DNA of 64,000 bases from Bacteroidetes bacterium HGW-Bacteroidetes-4 (GCA_002840905.1 PHDD01000025.1:44737-108736); one strand, 5' to 3'. Shown: positions 10,104 to 20,209, counted from the first letter of the stretch. Notes: generated by a model not told the origin, from the sequence alone. A program made the numbers and translations.

Positions 10104-11258
10104 CTATTTTACCCGGTGCATTACTTCCAAAGCCTGTTTAAGTGTATCGGGATGTTTGGCAAAACACAAGCGGAGCACTTTATAATCGCTTTTAGCCTTA
10201 TAAAAATACGACAGCGGAATGGTGGCCAAACCATATTCACGAACCAAACGTGAAGCAAACTCCATATCTTTTTCGTCGCTTATGTCTGAATAATCAACAC
10301 ATTGAAAATAGGTTCCGGCAGCAGCTTTAAATTTGAATTGTGAACCCTGTAAGCCCTTAAGCAATAAATCCCTTTTTTCCTGATAAAGCAGTTTCACCTC
10401 AAGGTACTTCTTTTCGGTCTTCAGGTATTCTGCAAAAGCATGTTGAACGGGTGTGTTTACCGTGTACATGGAATACTGGTGTGTTTTACGGATTTCAGCG
10501 GTGAGGTGTTCCGGTGCTAAGATATATCCCAGGCGCCAGCCGGTGGCATGATACGTTTTTCCAAAAGAATTTACAATTATGGTTTGATCTTTTATTTTCG
10601 CATGCTGCGCCAGGCTTTCATGCACACCATCATCAAAAACAATGTGTTCATAAACCTCGTCGCTTAAAATATAAATGTCAGTGCCCTGGACTACTTTTTT
10701 TAAACGCTCAATATCCAATGCCGAAAAAACCGTTCCTGTGGGATTATGCGGGTTATTAAAGATTATCATGCGGGTATTTCCACTTAAGGCTCTTTGAACA
10801 TTCTCCCAATTCAGCGAATATCCGGGCATATTCATGTCAACAAACACTGGAATACCCCCACTCAAACGCACAGCCGGTGCATAGCTGTCGTAGGCGGGTT
10901 CAATAATAATTACTTCGTCGCCTTCGCGCACCAATGCGGTTATGGTGGTAAACAAAGCATCGGTGGCTCCGTTGGTAATGGTTATTTCCGTTTCAGGACT
11001 AAAATCTGCCTGATATAGCTCCTGCATCCGTAAAGCAATCTGCTCCCTAAGTTCAAACAAACCGTCAACCGGGGCATATTGGTTTTTGCTGCTATTCAGT
11101 TGTTTGCAATACAGATCGATAAGTGCCTGATCAGGATTAAAATCAGGATAGCCCCGAGACAAATCGATGGCCTTATGCTGTTGCGCCAATTCCGACATAA
11201 TTGCAAAAATTGTTTTTCCCGAATTCACCAGCTTGGAATATGATGCTTTTTTACTCAT
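10104..11258 (-). CDS. PLP-dependent aminotransferase, class I/II (methionine aminotransferase-like)
   Basis: The 384-residue fold-type I aminotransferase carries the PLP-lysine motif SFGKTYHATGWRLGY, the substrate-side NNPHNPTGTVFS motif, and DEVYEHIVFD. The N-terminal IDLSRGYPDFNPD and the overall sequence resemble the YbdL/kynurenine-methionine aminotransferase group, which transaminates methionine or aromatic amino acids using 2-oxo acids. The precise substrate cannot be read from sequence. It is convergent with the sensor phosphatase gene (13-base gap) and about 60 bases downstream of recO on the same strand. Confidence 0.88.
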   Translation of the reverse strand: MSKKASYSKLVNSGKTIFAIMSELAQQHKAIDLSRGYPDFNPDQALIDLYCKQLNSSKNQYAPVDGLFELREQIALRMQELYQADFSPETEITITNGATDALFTTITALVREGDEVIIIEPAYDSYAPAVRLSGGIPVFVDMNMPGYSLNWENVQRALSGNTRMIIFNNPHNPTGTVFSALDIERLKKVVQGTDIYILSDEVYEHIVFDDGVHESLAQHAKIKDQTIIVNSFGKTYHATGWRLGYILAPEHLTAEIRKTHQYSMYTVNTPVQHAFAEYLKTEKKYLEVKLLYQEKRDLLLKGLQGSQFKFKAAAGTYFQCVDYSDISDEKDMEFASRLVREYGLATIPLSYFYKAKSDYKVLRLCFAKHPDTLKQALEVMHRVK

Positions 11259-11319
11259 GATTATCGAAACTTAGACGTGGATTTTAGGTAAAACAAAGGT
11301 GCAAAAATTACTTTACTTT

Positions 11320-12039
11320 TTAATCAGAAAACACGTCTTTTAAAACAGCAAACGATTTTAACGCATTAAAATTAAGCAGATGCAATTCAAAAAGTTGAAC
11401 CAACGCCTCCAGTAGTTCATTTCGTAAGCTTTTGTTAAGGCTAAAATGCTCCATTTCGGTAAACGGAGCATTTAAAAAACAGATCAGCCATTCCAACACC
11501 GCCTTGTTCACATAAAATGCATGCGAGGGCTTAAAATAGACTCCATGACCCTCTTTGAAATCATAATAGGGTGCATCAATTAACTCATCGGGCATAAAGC
11601 CCATATAGCGGGCTATTTTTGTTAAAAACACCAGGTGAAAATAGGCCAGGCCATGATTTGTTTCTTCCAAAACCAAAATAGCCGTTTTCACAAAAGCATA
11701 AAGCCGCTCATCGGCAAATTCTTCACGTACGGTTCGGTGAATTACTTCAGAAATAAAAAGAGCCAAGGCGCTTTTGGTAATTTCCTGGGTTAAAGAATGT
11801 AGCGGCAAAACCAGCTTATACTCCTTTAATTTTTGGATGGATGCCGATGCTTTGTAATAAATTTGGGTGTCGAGAAGAAATAACGGTTGAAAAGCTCCCA
11901 GTTTATTTTGTTTTCCGTTACCAATGCCATAAACCAAAAGCGACTGTCGTCCGTATTTTTCACTGAGCACGTGAACTATAATTGAAGTGTCGCTGTACTT
12001 GGTGTAATTAAGAACAATAGCTTCAGTTTTTGAAAGCAT
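11320..12039 (-). CDS. recO: DNA repair protein RecO
   Basis: RecO works with RecF and RecR to load RecA on SSB-coated gaps. The 239-residue protein shows the family's N-terminal OB fold (KTEAIVLNYTKYSDTSIIVH, then SEKYGRQSLLVYGIG) and a helical C-terminal domain. Length is normal for Bacteroidetes RecO. Its start overlaps the porZ stop at 12039, so the two genes form a tight transcription unit with porZ first. Confidence 0.9.
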   Translation of the reverse strand: MLSKTEAIVLNYTKYSDTSIIVHVLSEKYGRQSLLVYGIGNGKQNKLGAFQPLFLLDTQIYYKASASIQKLKEYKLVLPLHSLTQEITKSALALFISEVIHRTVREEFADERLYAFVKTAILVLEETNHGLAYFHLVFLTKIARYMGFMPDELIDAPYYDFKEGHGVYFKPSHAFYVNKAVLEWLICFLNAPFTEMEHFSLNKSLRNELLEALVQLFELHLLNFNALKSFAVLKDVFSD

Positions 12040-14309
12040 TACTTCACTATTAGTATTTTTGTGGCTTCTGCCTGTTCTCCATCAGCGGTTGTGCACAAAA
12101 CCAGGTAAATTCCAGTTTGAACATCTTCACCACTCATGTCCTTGCCATTCCAGACGGCATCGCCGCCATTGCTCATGGTTTCGTAAACCAGGTATCCGGC
12201 CAGGTCGGTAATTTTAACATGGGTTTGATACATTAATCCGCGAATGGTAATGGTTCCATTGTACCCTTCTTTAACCGGATTGGGAAAAGCATAAATAGCG
12301 CTGAAATCGCGTTTGGCATCTGTGGCCGTTCCCATAAACGATTGCAGGCCCTTGTCGGTGCCAATAAAAAGCTCGCCGGTTTGGGTGTCCATTTCCAATG
12401 CCATAATTTGATTTGACAAAAGCCTTGAATTATCGGTATTCCAAACCAGGAGTTCCTTTGTTCCATCGGCAGAAACCAAAAACAAACCGCCCCCGGCCGT
12501 TCCCAGCCATTTTCGGTTTGCTCCGTCAACGGCGATTGAGGTAACTACCTCGCCTTCGAGCAAGTCTTTTAAATAGCCATCGACAACGAGTTGCGGTATA
12601 CGCCCATAAATTATATTTTCATCAAATATGCGGTTGGGGTTATCGTAAACCACCACTCCGTTGGCTGTTCCTATCCATATAGCACCCTCTTTATCTTCGA
12701 CAATTGAATATATTTCGCCACTAAACATGCCGTCTGCATCGCGCAAAAAGAAATGACGGTAGTCATCGTCAGATTCAATTGCCGGTGTATTGTTCGAATT
12801 CCAAACAAACACACCGTCGTTGCGGTTCGATACGGCCCACAAATTATTTTGTGAAGTACATATTATTTTTGAAATTGTTTTGTTGCTAAAAGCCCCATTA
12901 TAGGCAAAGCTATACCAGTTATTGTCCGGTGTTTTTAACACAAAAGGATAGTCAGAAGTACGATTAGCCAGCCAAAGGTTTCCGTTTTTATCGTAAGCAC
13001 ATCCTCCAATAAAATTATTAAGGTGTCCCTGGGTGTTTTCTGTTGTCCATACTTTACTAACCATATGGTCAGTTACCTGAATAGCTCCGTAACCCCAGGT
13101 GCCGGCCACATAATTGCCCGGACTTGTACCAGTAATGTTACTTACATCGCGCAGGTTAATTAATGAGTCCCCATTGTTGGTTTGCAGCGACTGCCAGTTT
13201 TCATCCTTAAATTCAAAAACATCGGCTTTGTAATAGGCGTTTTCGCCGGTTCGCCGATGACCACCCGGTGCAACCAACAATTCACCTTGATTGTAATATA
13301 ATTCATAGATGTTGCTGTTTTCAGGCCCCTCGGGCAAATAAACCGATTTATAATTCGTTTCACTGTGACTTAACAAGCCGTTCTTGCCATCGGCAATCCA
13401 AAGGATTCCTTCGCTATCGTACAAACCATGCCGGGCTTCGTGTGCACTGAAAAGACCTATTTGTTGCAATCCGGCCTCATAAGTATGTACATGATACTGC
13501 TTTACTACCGTTAACTTATTTTCTGATACCGCCAGGTTCGACACCTGTTTTAAATGGGTTAGTACGGTATCCCACTTTTGACCATTGTATTCACAAACAA
13601 GCGTATTGTCAACAATTGCAGTGGGGTTTAATACATAAAGTTTATTATTGAATAAAACAGGGGAAAAATAAGTACCATTGGGACTTAATAGATTGGAAAC
13701 ACGTTCCCAATTTTCAAAATTACTTAAAAAAGGATTGCTAATGGCTGCCCGGAAAATACCGATGTCGGTTGTGGCATACAAGGTGTCGTTATACACAGCG
13801 GTTCCACTTACTTTTAAATAAGAACCACCGGCTCCGATGATGTAGGTATCACTAATCTCATCTTTTAGCAGGTTAAAAACAACAATTCCAAAACCACAGC
13901 TCAGGTAGGCGTAATCTTCAAAAAAATTAATGTGATAAATCGCTTTGTCGGCTATCATGTTTTTTTGTTTGATATCCGGAAAATTCGTTTTTATGTCATC
14001 GGTAAATAAGTCGAGATTGCCATTGGTGTAGGCAATCAATAATTTATTAAACTCTTGGTTGTAGGCAATATAACCCACTCCAAGGTCACTCAGCACATTA
14101 ATTTTCGATAATTTATTAAGCCTTCCGTCGGGTTTGTTATAATAAAAAACCGCCAGATCGGTAGCGCAGTAAACCCGGTCTTCAGTCAAAGCCAAAGTAT
14201 GCCCCTGATTGTAAGGAAGGTGTTCGCGCCAGGTTCCTTTTGGAATTTGCGAAAAACTTAAGGTGGAACTAAAAAAAATAAACAGTACCGCAGTAATTTT
14301 AACCGTCAT
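12039..14309 (-). CDS. porZ: Type IX secretion system protein PorZ (beta-propeller)
   Basis: PorZ is a surface beta-propeller protein of the T9SS attachment complex that hands anionic lipopolysaccharide to the PorU sortase. The 756-residue protein has a signal peptide (MTVKITAVLFIFFSSTLSFS), the N-terminal PorZ signature (GTWREHLPYNQGHTLALT, VYCATDLAVFYY), repeated two-component-propeller blades (IWIGTANGVVVYDN, ELFIGTDKGL), and a C-terminal T9SS sorting domain (YAFPNPVKEG to ATKILIVK). The length and the position next to recO fit PorZ in other Bacteroidetes. It supports a working T9SS, consistent with the cargo-type gene at 829-6010. Confidence 0.85.
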   Translation of the reverse strand: MTVKITAVLFIFFSSTLSFSQIPKGTWREHLPYNQGHTLALTEDRVYCATDLAVFYYNKPDGRLNKLSKINVLSDLGVGYIAYNQEFNKLLIAYTNGNLDLFTDDIKTNFPDIKQKNMIADKAIYHINFFEDYAYLSCGFGIVVFNLLKDEISDTYIIGAGGSYLKVSGTAVYNDTLYATTDIGIFRAAISNPFLSNFENWERVSNLLSPNGTYFSPVLFNNKLYVLNPTAIVDNTLVCEYNGQKWDTVLTHLKQVSNLAVSENKLTVVKQYHVHTYEAGLQQIGLFSAHEARHGLYDSEGILWIADGKNGLLSHSETNYKSVYLPEGPENSNIYELYYNQGELLVAPGGHRRTGENAYYKADVFEFKDENWQSLQTNNGDSLINLRDVSNITGTSPGNYVAGTWGYGAIQVTDHMVSKVWTTENTQGHLNNFIGGCAYDKNGNLWLANRTSDYPFVLKTPDNNWYSFAYNGAFSNKTISKIICTSQNNLWAVSNRNDGVFVWNSNNTPAIESDDDYRHFFLRDADGMFSGEIYSIVEDKEGAIWIGTANGVVVYDNPNRIFDENIIYGRIPQLVVDGYLKDLLEGEVVTSIAVDGANRKWLGTAGGGLFLVSADGTKELLVWNTDNSRLLSNQIMALEMDTQTGELFIGTDKGLQSFMGTATDAKRDFSAIYAFPNPVKEGYNGTITIRGLMYQTHVKITDLAGYLVYETMSNGGDAVWNGKDMSGEDVQTGIYLVLCTTADGEQAEATKILIVK

Positions 14310-14380
14310 AAAACATTTGTTTGAAATACTTTTTTCTATAAACTAAAAAATGTTGTTTTTATTTTATTTCTGAACAAACA

Positions 14381-15106
14381 TTAGCGCTCAAAAACTACCT
14401 GCTCATATGAAAAGCGTTTTCGGGGATAAAATATGCCCTCCGGTGTGCCTTGGCCCACGGTAATTACCATGTTTATTTCTGCTTTACGCGAAAGTTTCAG
14501 GTATTTTTTTATCCTTTTTGAGTCGAAGCCTTCTATCGGACAGGTGTCGTAACCATAAGCTTTAACAGCTAACATAAACGTTTGTGCAGCTAAAGCCACG
14601 CTTTTGTGAATAGTTACTTTTTTGTTTATTGAGGTTACTTCGCGAATAATCGGCCGTTTTAGCCCGATAAAAAACACCAGAAGTTTTTTTATCAGGCTGA
14701 AGAGAAACAGAAAATCACCGGAATAGAATATACGCATCACCTTACTGTAATAAAGTCGCCGTCGCTTTTTACTGTTATCTTTTTCAAAATTATCGGGACT
14801 CTCTATAGAATCGAGATTAAACCGGATCGATTGCTTAAACTTATCGGGGCGTGCAACAACTATAACAATTTCAGAAGCTGTGCGTGTTGCGCTTTGATCC
14901 AGGCAAAAATTTGAAATTTTTTTCCGGGCCTCTTCGGTTCTGATACGGTAAAATTCCCAAAGTTGCATGTTGCTGCTATTGGGCGAAAGCAAAGCTAAAT
15001 CAAGGCTTTTTTTTACAATTTCGGGGTTGTATTTTTCCTGATTGCCATACACCCGCATCGAGCGCCGGGCGTTTACTATTTGTTCAAACGAGGTTGCATT
15101 TTCCAT
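14381..15106 (-). CDS. Nitroreductase-family flavoprotein
   Basis: The 241-residue protein has the FMN-binding N-terminus of the nitroreductase family (IVNARRSMRVYGNQ, then SPNSSNMQLWEFYRI) and the C-terminal VGQGTPEGIFYPRKR that packs on the flavin. A central hydrophobic insertion (FYSGDFLFLFSLIKKLLVFF, about residues 130-149) is larger than in minimal nitroreductases. The family reduces quinones, nitro compounds or flavins with NAD(P)H; the actual substrate is unknown. It stands alone between porZ and pgk. Confidence 0.82.
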   Translation of the reverse strand: MENATSFEQIVNARRSMRVYGNQEKYNPEIVKKSLDLALLSPNSSNMQLWEFYRIRTEEARKKISNFCLDQSATRTASEIVIVVARPDKFKQSIRFNLDSIESPDNFEKDNSKKRRRLYYSKVMRIFYSGDFLFLFSLIKKLLVFFIGLKRPIIREVTSINKKVTIHKSVALAAQTFMLAVKAYGYDTCPIEGFDSKRIKKYLKLSRKAEINMVITVGQGTPEGIFYPRKRFSYEQVVFER

Positions 15107-15348
15107 ATTGAATGTTTGTTCGTGGTGACATTATGCTACAAAGATAACATTTGCAAAAGAATCGCGACCAAAACAATCCCGTTTAAATTAACCCGGTGAT
15201 AAACCTGTTTTTAAATCGGACAAAACACATTGTCTGTTACATAAAAAACGCTTATTATATTAATTAACAGCCAATTAAAAACGCAAACGATTGCTTCATT
15301 TTATGCACAAAATCATTTTTAGTCCCCTTTTTAACTCATCGTTTTTTC

Positions 15349-15356
15349 TATCTTTG
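15349..15356 (+). promoter_or_regulatory. pgk promoter -7 element
   Basis: TATCTTTG fits the Bacteroidetes -7 consensus TAnnTTTG and lies 50 bases upstream of the pgk start, in the roughly 300-base divergent gap between the nitroreductase gene and pgk. The rest of that gap (15107-15405) is AT-rich with no ORF. Confidence 0.5.
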
Positions 15357-15405
15357 TGAAACCAAACGAGTACTCAAAAATTAACACAGATAAAATTAGT
15401 GAATC

Positions 15406-16659
15406 ATGGTAAAAATTAGTGATTACAATTTCAAGGGCAAAAAAGCCATTGTGCGCGTCGATTTTAACGTGCCATTAGACAAACAAACTTTTGCGGTGAC
15501 CGATGAAACCCGCATTGTGGGAGCTCTTCCCACCATCAATAAAATTTTAAACGATGGCGGTTGTGCAATTCTGATGTCGCATTTGGGTCGTCCGGATGGA
15601 CAAAAACAAGAAAAGTTTTCGATGAAGCACATTGTGTCTACTCTGGAAAAAAACCTGGGAAAAAAAGTAATATTTGCCGGTGATGTGGTTGGCGAAATGG
15701 TAGCAAAAAAAGCTGCTGATTTAAAAAGCGGTGAAGTTCTGTTGCTTGAAAACCTGCGTTTTTACGAAGAAGAGGAAGGCAAACCGTATCATCTGGGTAA
15801 AGATGCTACCGATGAGGCCAAAGCCGCAGCTAAACCTGCAGTAAAAACTGCACAAAAAGAATTTGCCAAAACCCTGGCCAGCTATGCCGATGTTTATGTA
15901 AACGATGCTTTTGGCACCGCCCATCGGGCTCACGCTTCAACCGCACTAATTGCCGATTATTTTGCATCGGACAGTAAAATGGCCGGATTCTTACTGGAAA
16001 AAGAAATTAAGTTCCTGGGCGATACCGTAGCAAATCCCGAACGTCCGTTTGTGGCAATTGTTGGTGGAGCTAAAGTTTCTGGTAAATTAGAAGTGCTTAA
16101 ATCGTTGATTGAAAAGGTAGATACTATTTTAATTGGTGGGGGAATGGCTTATACGTTCCTGAAAGCTCAGGGTCATAACATTGGCAACTCCCTGGTTGAA
16201 AACGATTTGCTGGAAACCGCCAATCGGATTTTAGCCGATGCCAAAGCCAAAGGCGTTAAATTCCTGCTACCCGTTGACAATTTAGCTGCCGATAAATTCG
16301 ACAACAACGCCGCTATCGATGTAGTGGGTATTGATATTCCTGAGGGTCGTATGGCTTTAGACGTAGGTCCTGAAACCACCAAATTGTATGCGGCAGAAAT
16401 TGCCAAAGCAAAAACCGTAATCTGGAACGGACCTATGGGTTGTTTTGAAATGCCAAATTTTGCAAAGGGAACTTTTGGTGTTTGCGAAGCTGTTGCCGAT
16501 TCGTCTGCTATTTCGATTATCGGTGGTGGCGATTCGGTGGCTGCAGTAAACCAAAGTGGATTGGCCGATAAAATGAGCCACATTTCAACCGGTGGTGGAG
16601 CTTCGCTGGAATTTCTTGAGGGAAAAGTTTTACCCGGAGTTGCTGCATTGACAAAATAA
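15406..16659 (+). CDS. pgk: Phosphoglycerate kinase
   Basis: This glycolytic enzyme transfers phosphate from 1,3-bisphosphoglycerate to ADP. The 417-residue protein has every family landmark: VRVDFNVPLD near the N-terminus, LMSHLGRPDG, AFGTAHRAHAST, the hinge and ATP site GGAKVSGKLEVL, NGPMGCFEMPNFAKGT, and the nucleotide-binding GGGDSVAAVNQ. A short Ala/Lys-rich insertion (KAAAKPAVKTAQKEF, about residues 139-153) is the only extra element and is common in Bacteroidetes enzymes. The gene is monocistronic, with a -7 element upstream and a strong terminator downstream. Confidence 0.97.
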   Translation: MVKISDYNFKGKKAIVRVDFNVPLDKQTFAVTDETRIVGALPTINKILNDGGCAILMSHLGRPDGQKQEKFSMKHIVSTLEKNLGKKVIFAGDVVGEMVAKKAADLKSGEVLLLENLRFYEEEEGKPYHLGKDATDEAKAAAKPAVKTAQKEFAKTLASYADVYVNDAFGTAHRAHASTALIADYFASDSKMAGFLLEKEIKFLGDTVANPERPFVAIVGGAKVSGKLEVLKSLIEKVDTILIGGGMAYTFLKAQGHNIGNSLVENDLLETANRILADAKAKGVKFLLPVDNLAADKFDNNAAIDVVGIDIPEGRMALDVGPETTKLYAAEIAKAKTVIWNGPMGCFEMPNFAKGTFGVCEAVADSSAISIIGGGDSVAAVNQSGLADKMSHISTGGGASLEFLEGKVLPGVAALTK

Positions 16660-16693
16660 TTATTTCGATAGTATTGTTTCACATGAAATATAG

Positions 16694-16723
16694 AAAGCGC
16701 ACGAGACCGTGCGCTTTTTTTGT
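16694..16723 (+). terminator. Rho-independent terminator of pgk
   Basis: A perfect 10-bp stem (AAAGCGCACG, 16694-16703; CGTGCGCTTT, 16708-16717) closes a 4-base loop and runs into a T tract. It lies 35 bases after the pgk stop. Confidence 0.92.
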
Positions 16724-16847
16724 GTTTAACCTTCCACTATCATTGGTCGTCGAACGTCTATATTCGTTGAGTACTAACGCCAAACAATTCGCCTTGTTTC
16801 TCGCATCAGGCCTGCACTGTTTTTCAGGAATTGGTCTGCGAGATCCA

Positions 16848-17990
16848 TTAAAAATTCCATTTTACGCGGGCAAAGGCCATGTTCATCCCTAAGCGCTGTT
16901 TGTTATAAACTTCCACATTAAAGTATTGATATATCAGCGAAAAGTTTAAGTTGTTAGACAGCGACAAATCAAATCCGGGCATTAAAAAATATCCGTTCTG
17001 ATCGGTATAATACATTGCGGCTAAATAGGCGCTTAAGATAGGTGTTACAGGATAATTTACATTCACAAAAAAGTTGTATTCCGAAACAGATAAGCTTTTT
17101 GAATTGTTTGGAGCGGCAATCAATTGAGTTAAACTTGTGAGCGAATTCTTGTCGTTGTACAAAAATTCAGCCTGAACCATCAGGCTGTTACCAAAACTGT
17201 AATCCGTTCCTATGGTTGCCAAAAAAACGCCACTGGTATCCGCGAAGTTTTTCTCGGAACGATAATAGGATAGCTCTCCCCTCAGGGAGAATTGATTGAT
17301 GTTCCCTTCCCATCCGGTTCCAATTACAAAATCCTCACCATTCACATAGCCGCCCAAAAACTGAATGTCGTAACCCCATTTGTTAAATTTGCTTAATGCT
17401 CCTATTGTCATTTGCTTAGAGCTGTCTACTTTTGCAACCAGTTCAATTACCGCCGCGGTGCCTGTATAATAAACCGCGCGAAGCGCGTCGGCGCCGGGTT
17501 TTTCGGCATAATCAAAATCGTAATACGAATAGGCGTTGAAGATGTCGTTTGGATTCCAAACCAACGATCGTCCCCAGTTGATGCGCTGTCGGCCCAAGGT
17601 TAATTCAAATTTTCCGTTTATATATTCAGCATACAAGCGGTCAACTTGTGTGTTTAGCAAGCTGTTGTTTGAATTAAACCAATTCCAGTTTAAATCTACA
17701 AGTCCTTTGTCTGATTCAAAATGTTTTGCATAGCCGGCTGTTTGTTCAATGGTTTCGCCCCCAAGCAATTGATTCCTGAACTGGGTTTTAATGTTCAATT
17801 TATCGGATGCATACCAAGCTAAATTGATTCGATTGTGAAGCACATAATCCCAAGTAGCATTGGCGGAATCTTTCATAAACATAGAGGTGCCCAATTGGGA
17901 AATGTACCCGTCTATAGTAAATTGATTTTGAGCATTTAAAATAAATACATTATAAAAAGCAAGTAAAAAGGGTATTAATATTTTTCTCAT
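16848..17990 (-). CDS. Outer-membrane beta-barrel protein (porin-like)
   Basis: The 380-residue protein has a signal peptide (MRKILIPFLLAFYNVFILNA, then Q) and long alternating amphipathic strands typical of an outer-membrane barrel, e.g. NRINLAWYASDKLNIKTQF and KFELTLGRQRINWG. It ends with an aromatic residue after a strand (MAFARVKWNF), as expected for BAM-dependent assembly. The LGRQRINWGRSLVWNP motif resembles DUF1302-like or alginate-export porins. It is the last gene of the tetR-lolA-permease-ATPase operon, so it may be the outer-membrane partner or cargo of that transporter. No substrate can be assigned. Confidence 0.75.
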   Translation of the reverse strand: MRKILIPFLLAFYNVFILNAQNQFTIDGYISQLGTSMFMKDSANATWDYVLHNRINLAWYASDKLNIKTQFRNQLLGGETIEQTAGYAKHFESDKGLVDLNWNWFNSNNSLLNTQVDRLYAEYINGKFELTLGRQRINWGRSLVWNPNDIFNAYSYYDFDYAEKPGADALRAVYYTGTAAVIELVAKVDSSKQMTIGALSKFNKWGYDIQFLGGYVNGEDFVIGTGWEGNINQFSLRGELSYYRSEKNFADTSGVFLATIGTDYSFGNSLMVQAEFLYNDKNSLTSLTQLIAAPNNSKSLSVSEYNFFVNVNYPVTPILSAYLAAMYYTDQNGYFLMPGFDLSLSNNLNFSLIYQYFNVEVYNKQRLGMNMAFARVKWNF

Positions 17991-18040
17991 AATGCTTGAA
18001 AAATTTACCGAGCTGGAGCTCGGTGATCCTTAAAGTCAAA

Positions 18041-18736
18041 TTATTCACCCCCATTTTTACGTACGTCGCTTAAAATTTTACCGTCTTCGAGCGTAATTAC
18101 GCGGCGGGCCTTTTTAACCACACGGGCATCGTGCGTGCTAAAAATGAAAGTAATATTTTCTTCACGGTTTAATTTTTCCATAATGTCTAACAAGGTTTCG
18201 GTCGATTTGGAATCAAGATTAGCAGTAGGTTCGTCGGCCAAAACAAATTTGGGTTTTGATGCCAATGCCCGAGCCACAGCCACTCGCTGTTGTTGGCCAC
18301 CCGATAGTTTGGCCGGTCGGGCATTCATTCGTTCACCCAAGCCCACCGCTTTTAATAATTCTTTGGTTCTGGCATCGCACACTTTCTTCGATTTTCCCTG
18401 AAGTCGCATAACAAATTCGGTGTTCTCTTTAGCCGACAACACCGGTATCAGGTTATAGGCCTGAAATACAAATCCAATGTTGTGTAATCTGAAATCAGTT
18501 AAATCGGCGCCTTTCAAAGAACTCATCAGACTGCCTCCAACCATAACCTCGCCCGAAGTAGGAATATCCAATCCGCCAATCATGTTTAATAAAGTGGTTT
18601 TCCCCGATCCCGATGGGCCAACAATGGCTGTAAATTCGCCTTCTTCAATATCAAAGGTAACATTATTTACTGCATGAACCTTAACCTCAGATTCGTTGTA
18701 AATTTTATTTAACTTGTTTATTTCTATAACTTTCAT
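18041..18736 (-). CDS. ABC transporter ATP-binding protein (LolD/MacB type)
   Basis: The 231-residue ATPase has Walker A (GPSGSGKTT), the Q-loop (FVFQAYNLIPVLS), the ABC signature (LSGGQQQRVAVARAL), Walker B (FVLADEPTANLD) and the switch histidine (FIFSTHDARVV). The NLIPVLSAKEN region and the following short D-loop are typical of LolD/MacB/FtsE-like ATPases, which pair with FtsX-fold permeases. Two such permeases are encoded directly upstream, so the three gene products likely form one complex. Confidence 0.92.
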   Translation of the reverse strand: MKVIEINKLNKIYNESEVKVHAVNNVTFDIEEGEFTAIVGPSGSGKTTLLNMIGGLDIPTSGEVMVGGSLMSSLKGADLTDFRLHNIGFVFQAYNLIPVLSAKENTEFVMRLQGKSKKVCDARTKELLKAVGLGERMNARPAKLSGGQQQRVAVARALASKPKFVLADEPTANLDSKSTETLLDIMEKLNREENITFIFSTHDARVVKKARRVITLEDGKILSDVRKNGGE

Positions 18737-18778
18737 CGTTCGTTTGTTTTAAAAGAGCTAAATCAGCTCAAGGGTTAA

Positions 18779-20209
18779 CTATTCCGTTCTTAAGGCTTCA
18801 ATGGGTTTGAGTTTTAATGCTTTTCGGGCTGGAATTATTGAAGATAAAACGGCCACAATTACAACCAAAATGATTATTCCAAAAAAGAAACTCAGGTCAA
18901 TGGCCGGGTAAACCGTTGCCGCCCATCCGACCGATTCAAAACCTTCAGCTACGGATGAAAAATTTAGTCCGGTATGTTCGGTGATTTTAATGAGCAATCC
19001 TCCCAGAACCATTCCAACCATACTTCCGCATAGGGTTAAAAATATGGTTTCAAGCATTATCATGCTAAAAACCTGCTTGCGTTTCATGCCAATAGCCATT
19101 AACATGCCCAATTCTTTAACTCTTTCAAGAATAGCCATTAACATGGTGTTAATAATACCAAAAGCTAAAGCAAAAAATATGATACCCATAATCAGGTAAT
19201 AATACACCTGAATAAAATCGGCCATCAAACCGGCATCGGGAGCCAAAACTTTCCAACTTAGAAAACTTAGGTTTTTAAATTGATTACTGCTGCTTTTTAT
19301 AAACGGGTCGATGTCTTTAACTGAGGGATTCAGAATAACTGAAATCTCGTGGAATTGATCAGGCTGTAATCCTGCGGCATTAATCAGATCGGTATGGTTT
19401 ACAAAGGCGCTTGTTTGGTCGAACAAATTATTTGAGGTTTTAAAAACACCACTTACCCTACAGGTTAAATAGCCTATTTGGCCATTTGCTTTGGTGAATG
19501 AAAAAGTGATTTTTGCATTGGGTTGAAAATAGGCCGCAGTATTCATAAGATGTGGGCCATATGAACGTATTTCGCTGTCTGACCAAAGTCCTTTAATTGC
19601 CGATTCAAATTTCTTCCGGGTTATAAAACGTTCATCTTTTATTGGTGTTAGCTTACTGATGGTTTCCTGTGGAACATTTAGCATTGACAGGCTGTCGGTG
19701 GTGTGGTTGGATATCCGGTAATTTTTTAATCGTAATTGCTCCGCGGTTTTGCTACTAATTAACACCAATGGTAAACGCGAATTCTCTTCGAAGTATGAAC
19801 CCGAGCCCGGTAACAACTGCTTATACACACCAGAAACGTTTTTCTCGTTTTCGATGTCAATTCCCTTGAGCATTATCCCGGAGTTGCCACGTGCTGTTGA
19901 TGCCATGGCCATAATCTTACTTCGTTTTGCGTAAGCAACAACATCTTTCGAATGCTTTAAGTATTGCTCCAATTCCGAAATGTTAGCAATGTAGTGCGAC
20001 GCTTGTTCATTCACCAAATAATCGGGGTTTTGAATCTTAACGTGCCCCAATTCAGTAAAAATGACATCGTTGATTCGCTGGGCTACCCAACCATTCAACA
20101 TGCCCGCCACAAAAACACCAGCAACGGTTCCAAGCGTAACCGCTATAATTACCACCAGACTCCGGCTTTTGTTTCTCCAGACATTTTTCCATGCAATTGA
20201 CGTTATCAT
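18779..20209 (-). CDS. ABC transporter permease, FtsX/LolE family (second copy)
   Basis: The 476-residue permease has an N-terminal transmembrane helix after SIAWKNVWRNKSRSLVVIIA, a large periplasmic MacB-core-like domain (about 45-320), and three C-terminal helices (FFALAFGIINTMLMAILERVKELG, then two more) ending in PARKALKLKPIEALRTE. The RVKELGMLMAIGM and PIEAL motifs are standard for the FtsX fold. It follows its paralogue at 20356-21771 and precedes the ATPase, so a LolCDE-like heterodimeric permease is likely. Lipoprotein or outer-membrane lipid trafficking is inferred from the neighbouring LolA-like gene. Confidence 0.88.
   Translation of the reverse strand: MITSIAWKNVWRNKSRSLVVIIAVTLGTVAGVFVAGMLNGWVAQRINDVIFTELGHVKIQNPDYLVNEQASHYIANISELEQYLKHSKDVVAYAKRSKIMAMASTARGNSGIMLKGIDIENEKNVSGVYKQLLPGSGSYFEENSRLPLVLISSKTAEQLRLKNYRISNHTTDSLSMLNVPQETISKLTPIKDERFITRKKFESAIKGLWSDSEIRSYGPHLMNTAAYFQPNAKITFSFTKANGQIGYLTCRVSGVFKTSNNLFDQTSAFVNHTDLINAAGLQPDQFHEISVILNPSVKDIDPFIKSSSNQFKNLSFLSWKVLAPDAGLMADFIQVYYYLIMGIIFFALAFGIINTMLMAILERVKELGMLMAIGMKRKQVFSMIMLETIFLTLCGSMVGMVLGGLLIKITEHTGLNFSSVAEGFESVGWAATVYPAIDLSFFFGIIILVVIVAVLSSIIPARKALKLKPIEALRTE

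Noticed and set aside
16675..16690. GTTTCACATGAAAT resembling a Bacillus-type parS
   Set aside because: It has at least two mismatches and a different core from the three stronger sites, next to a terminator.
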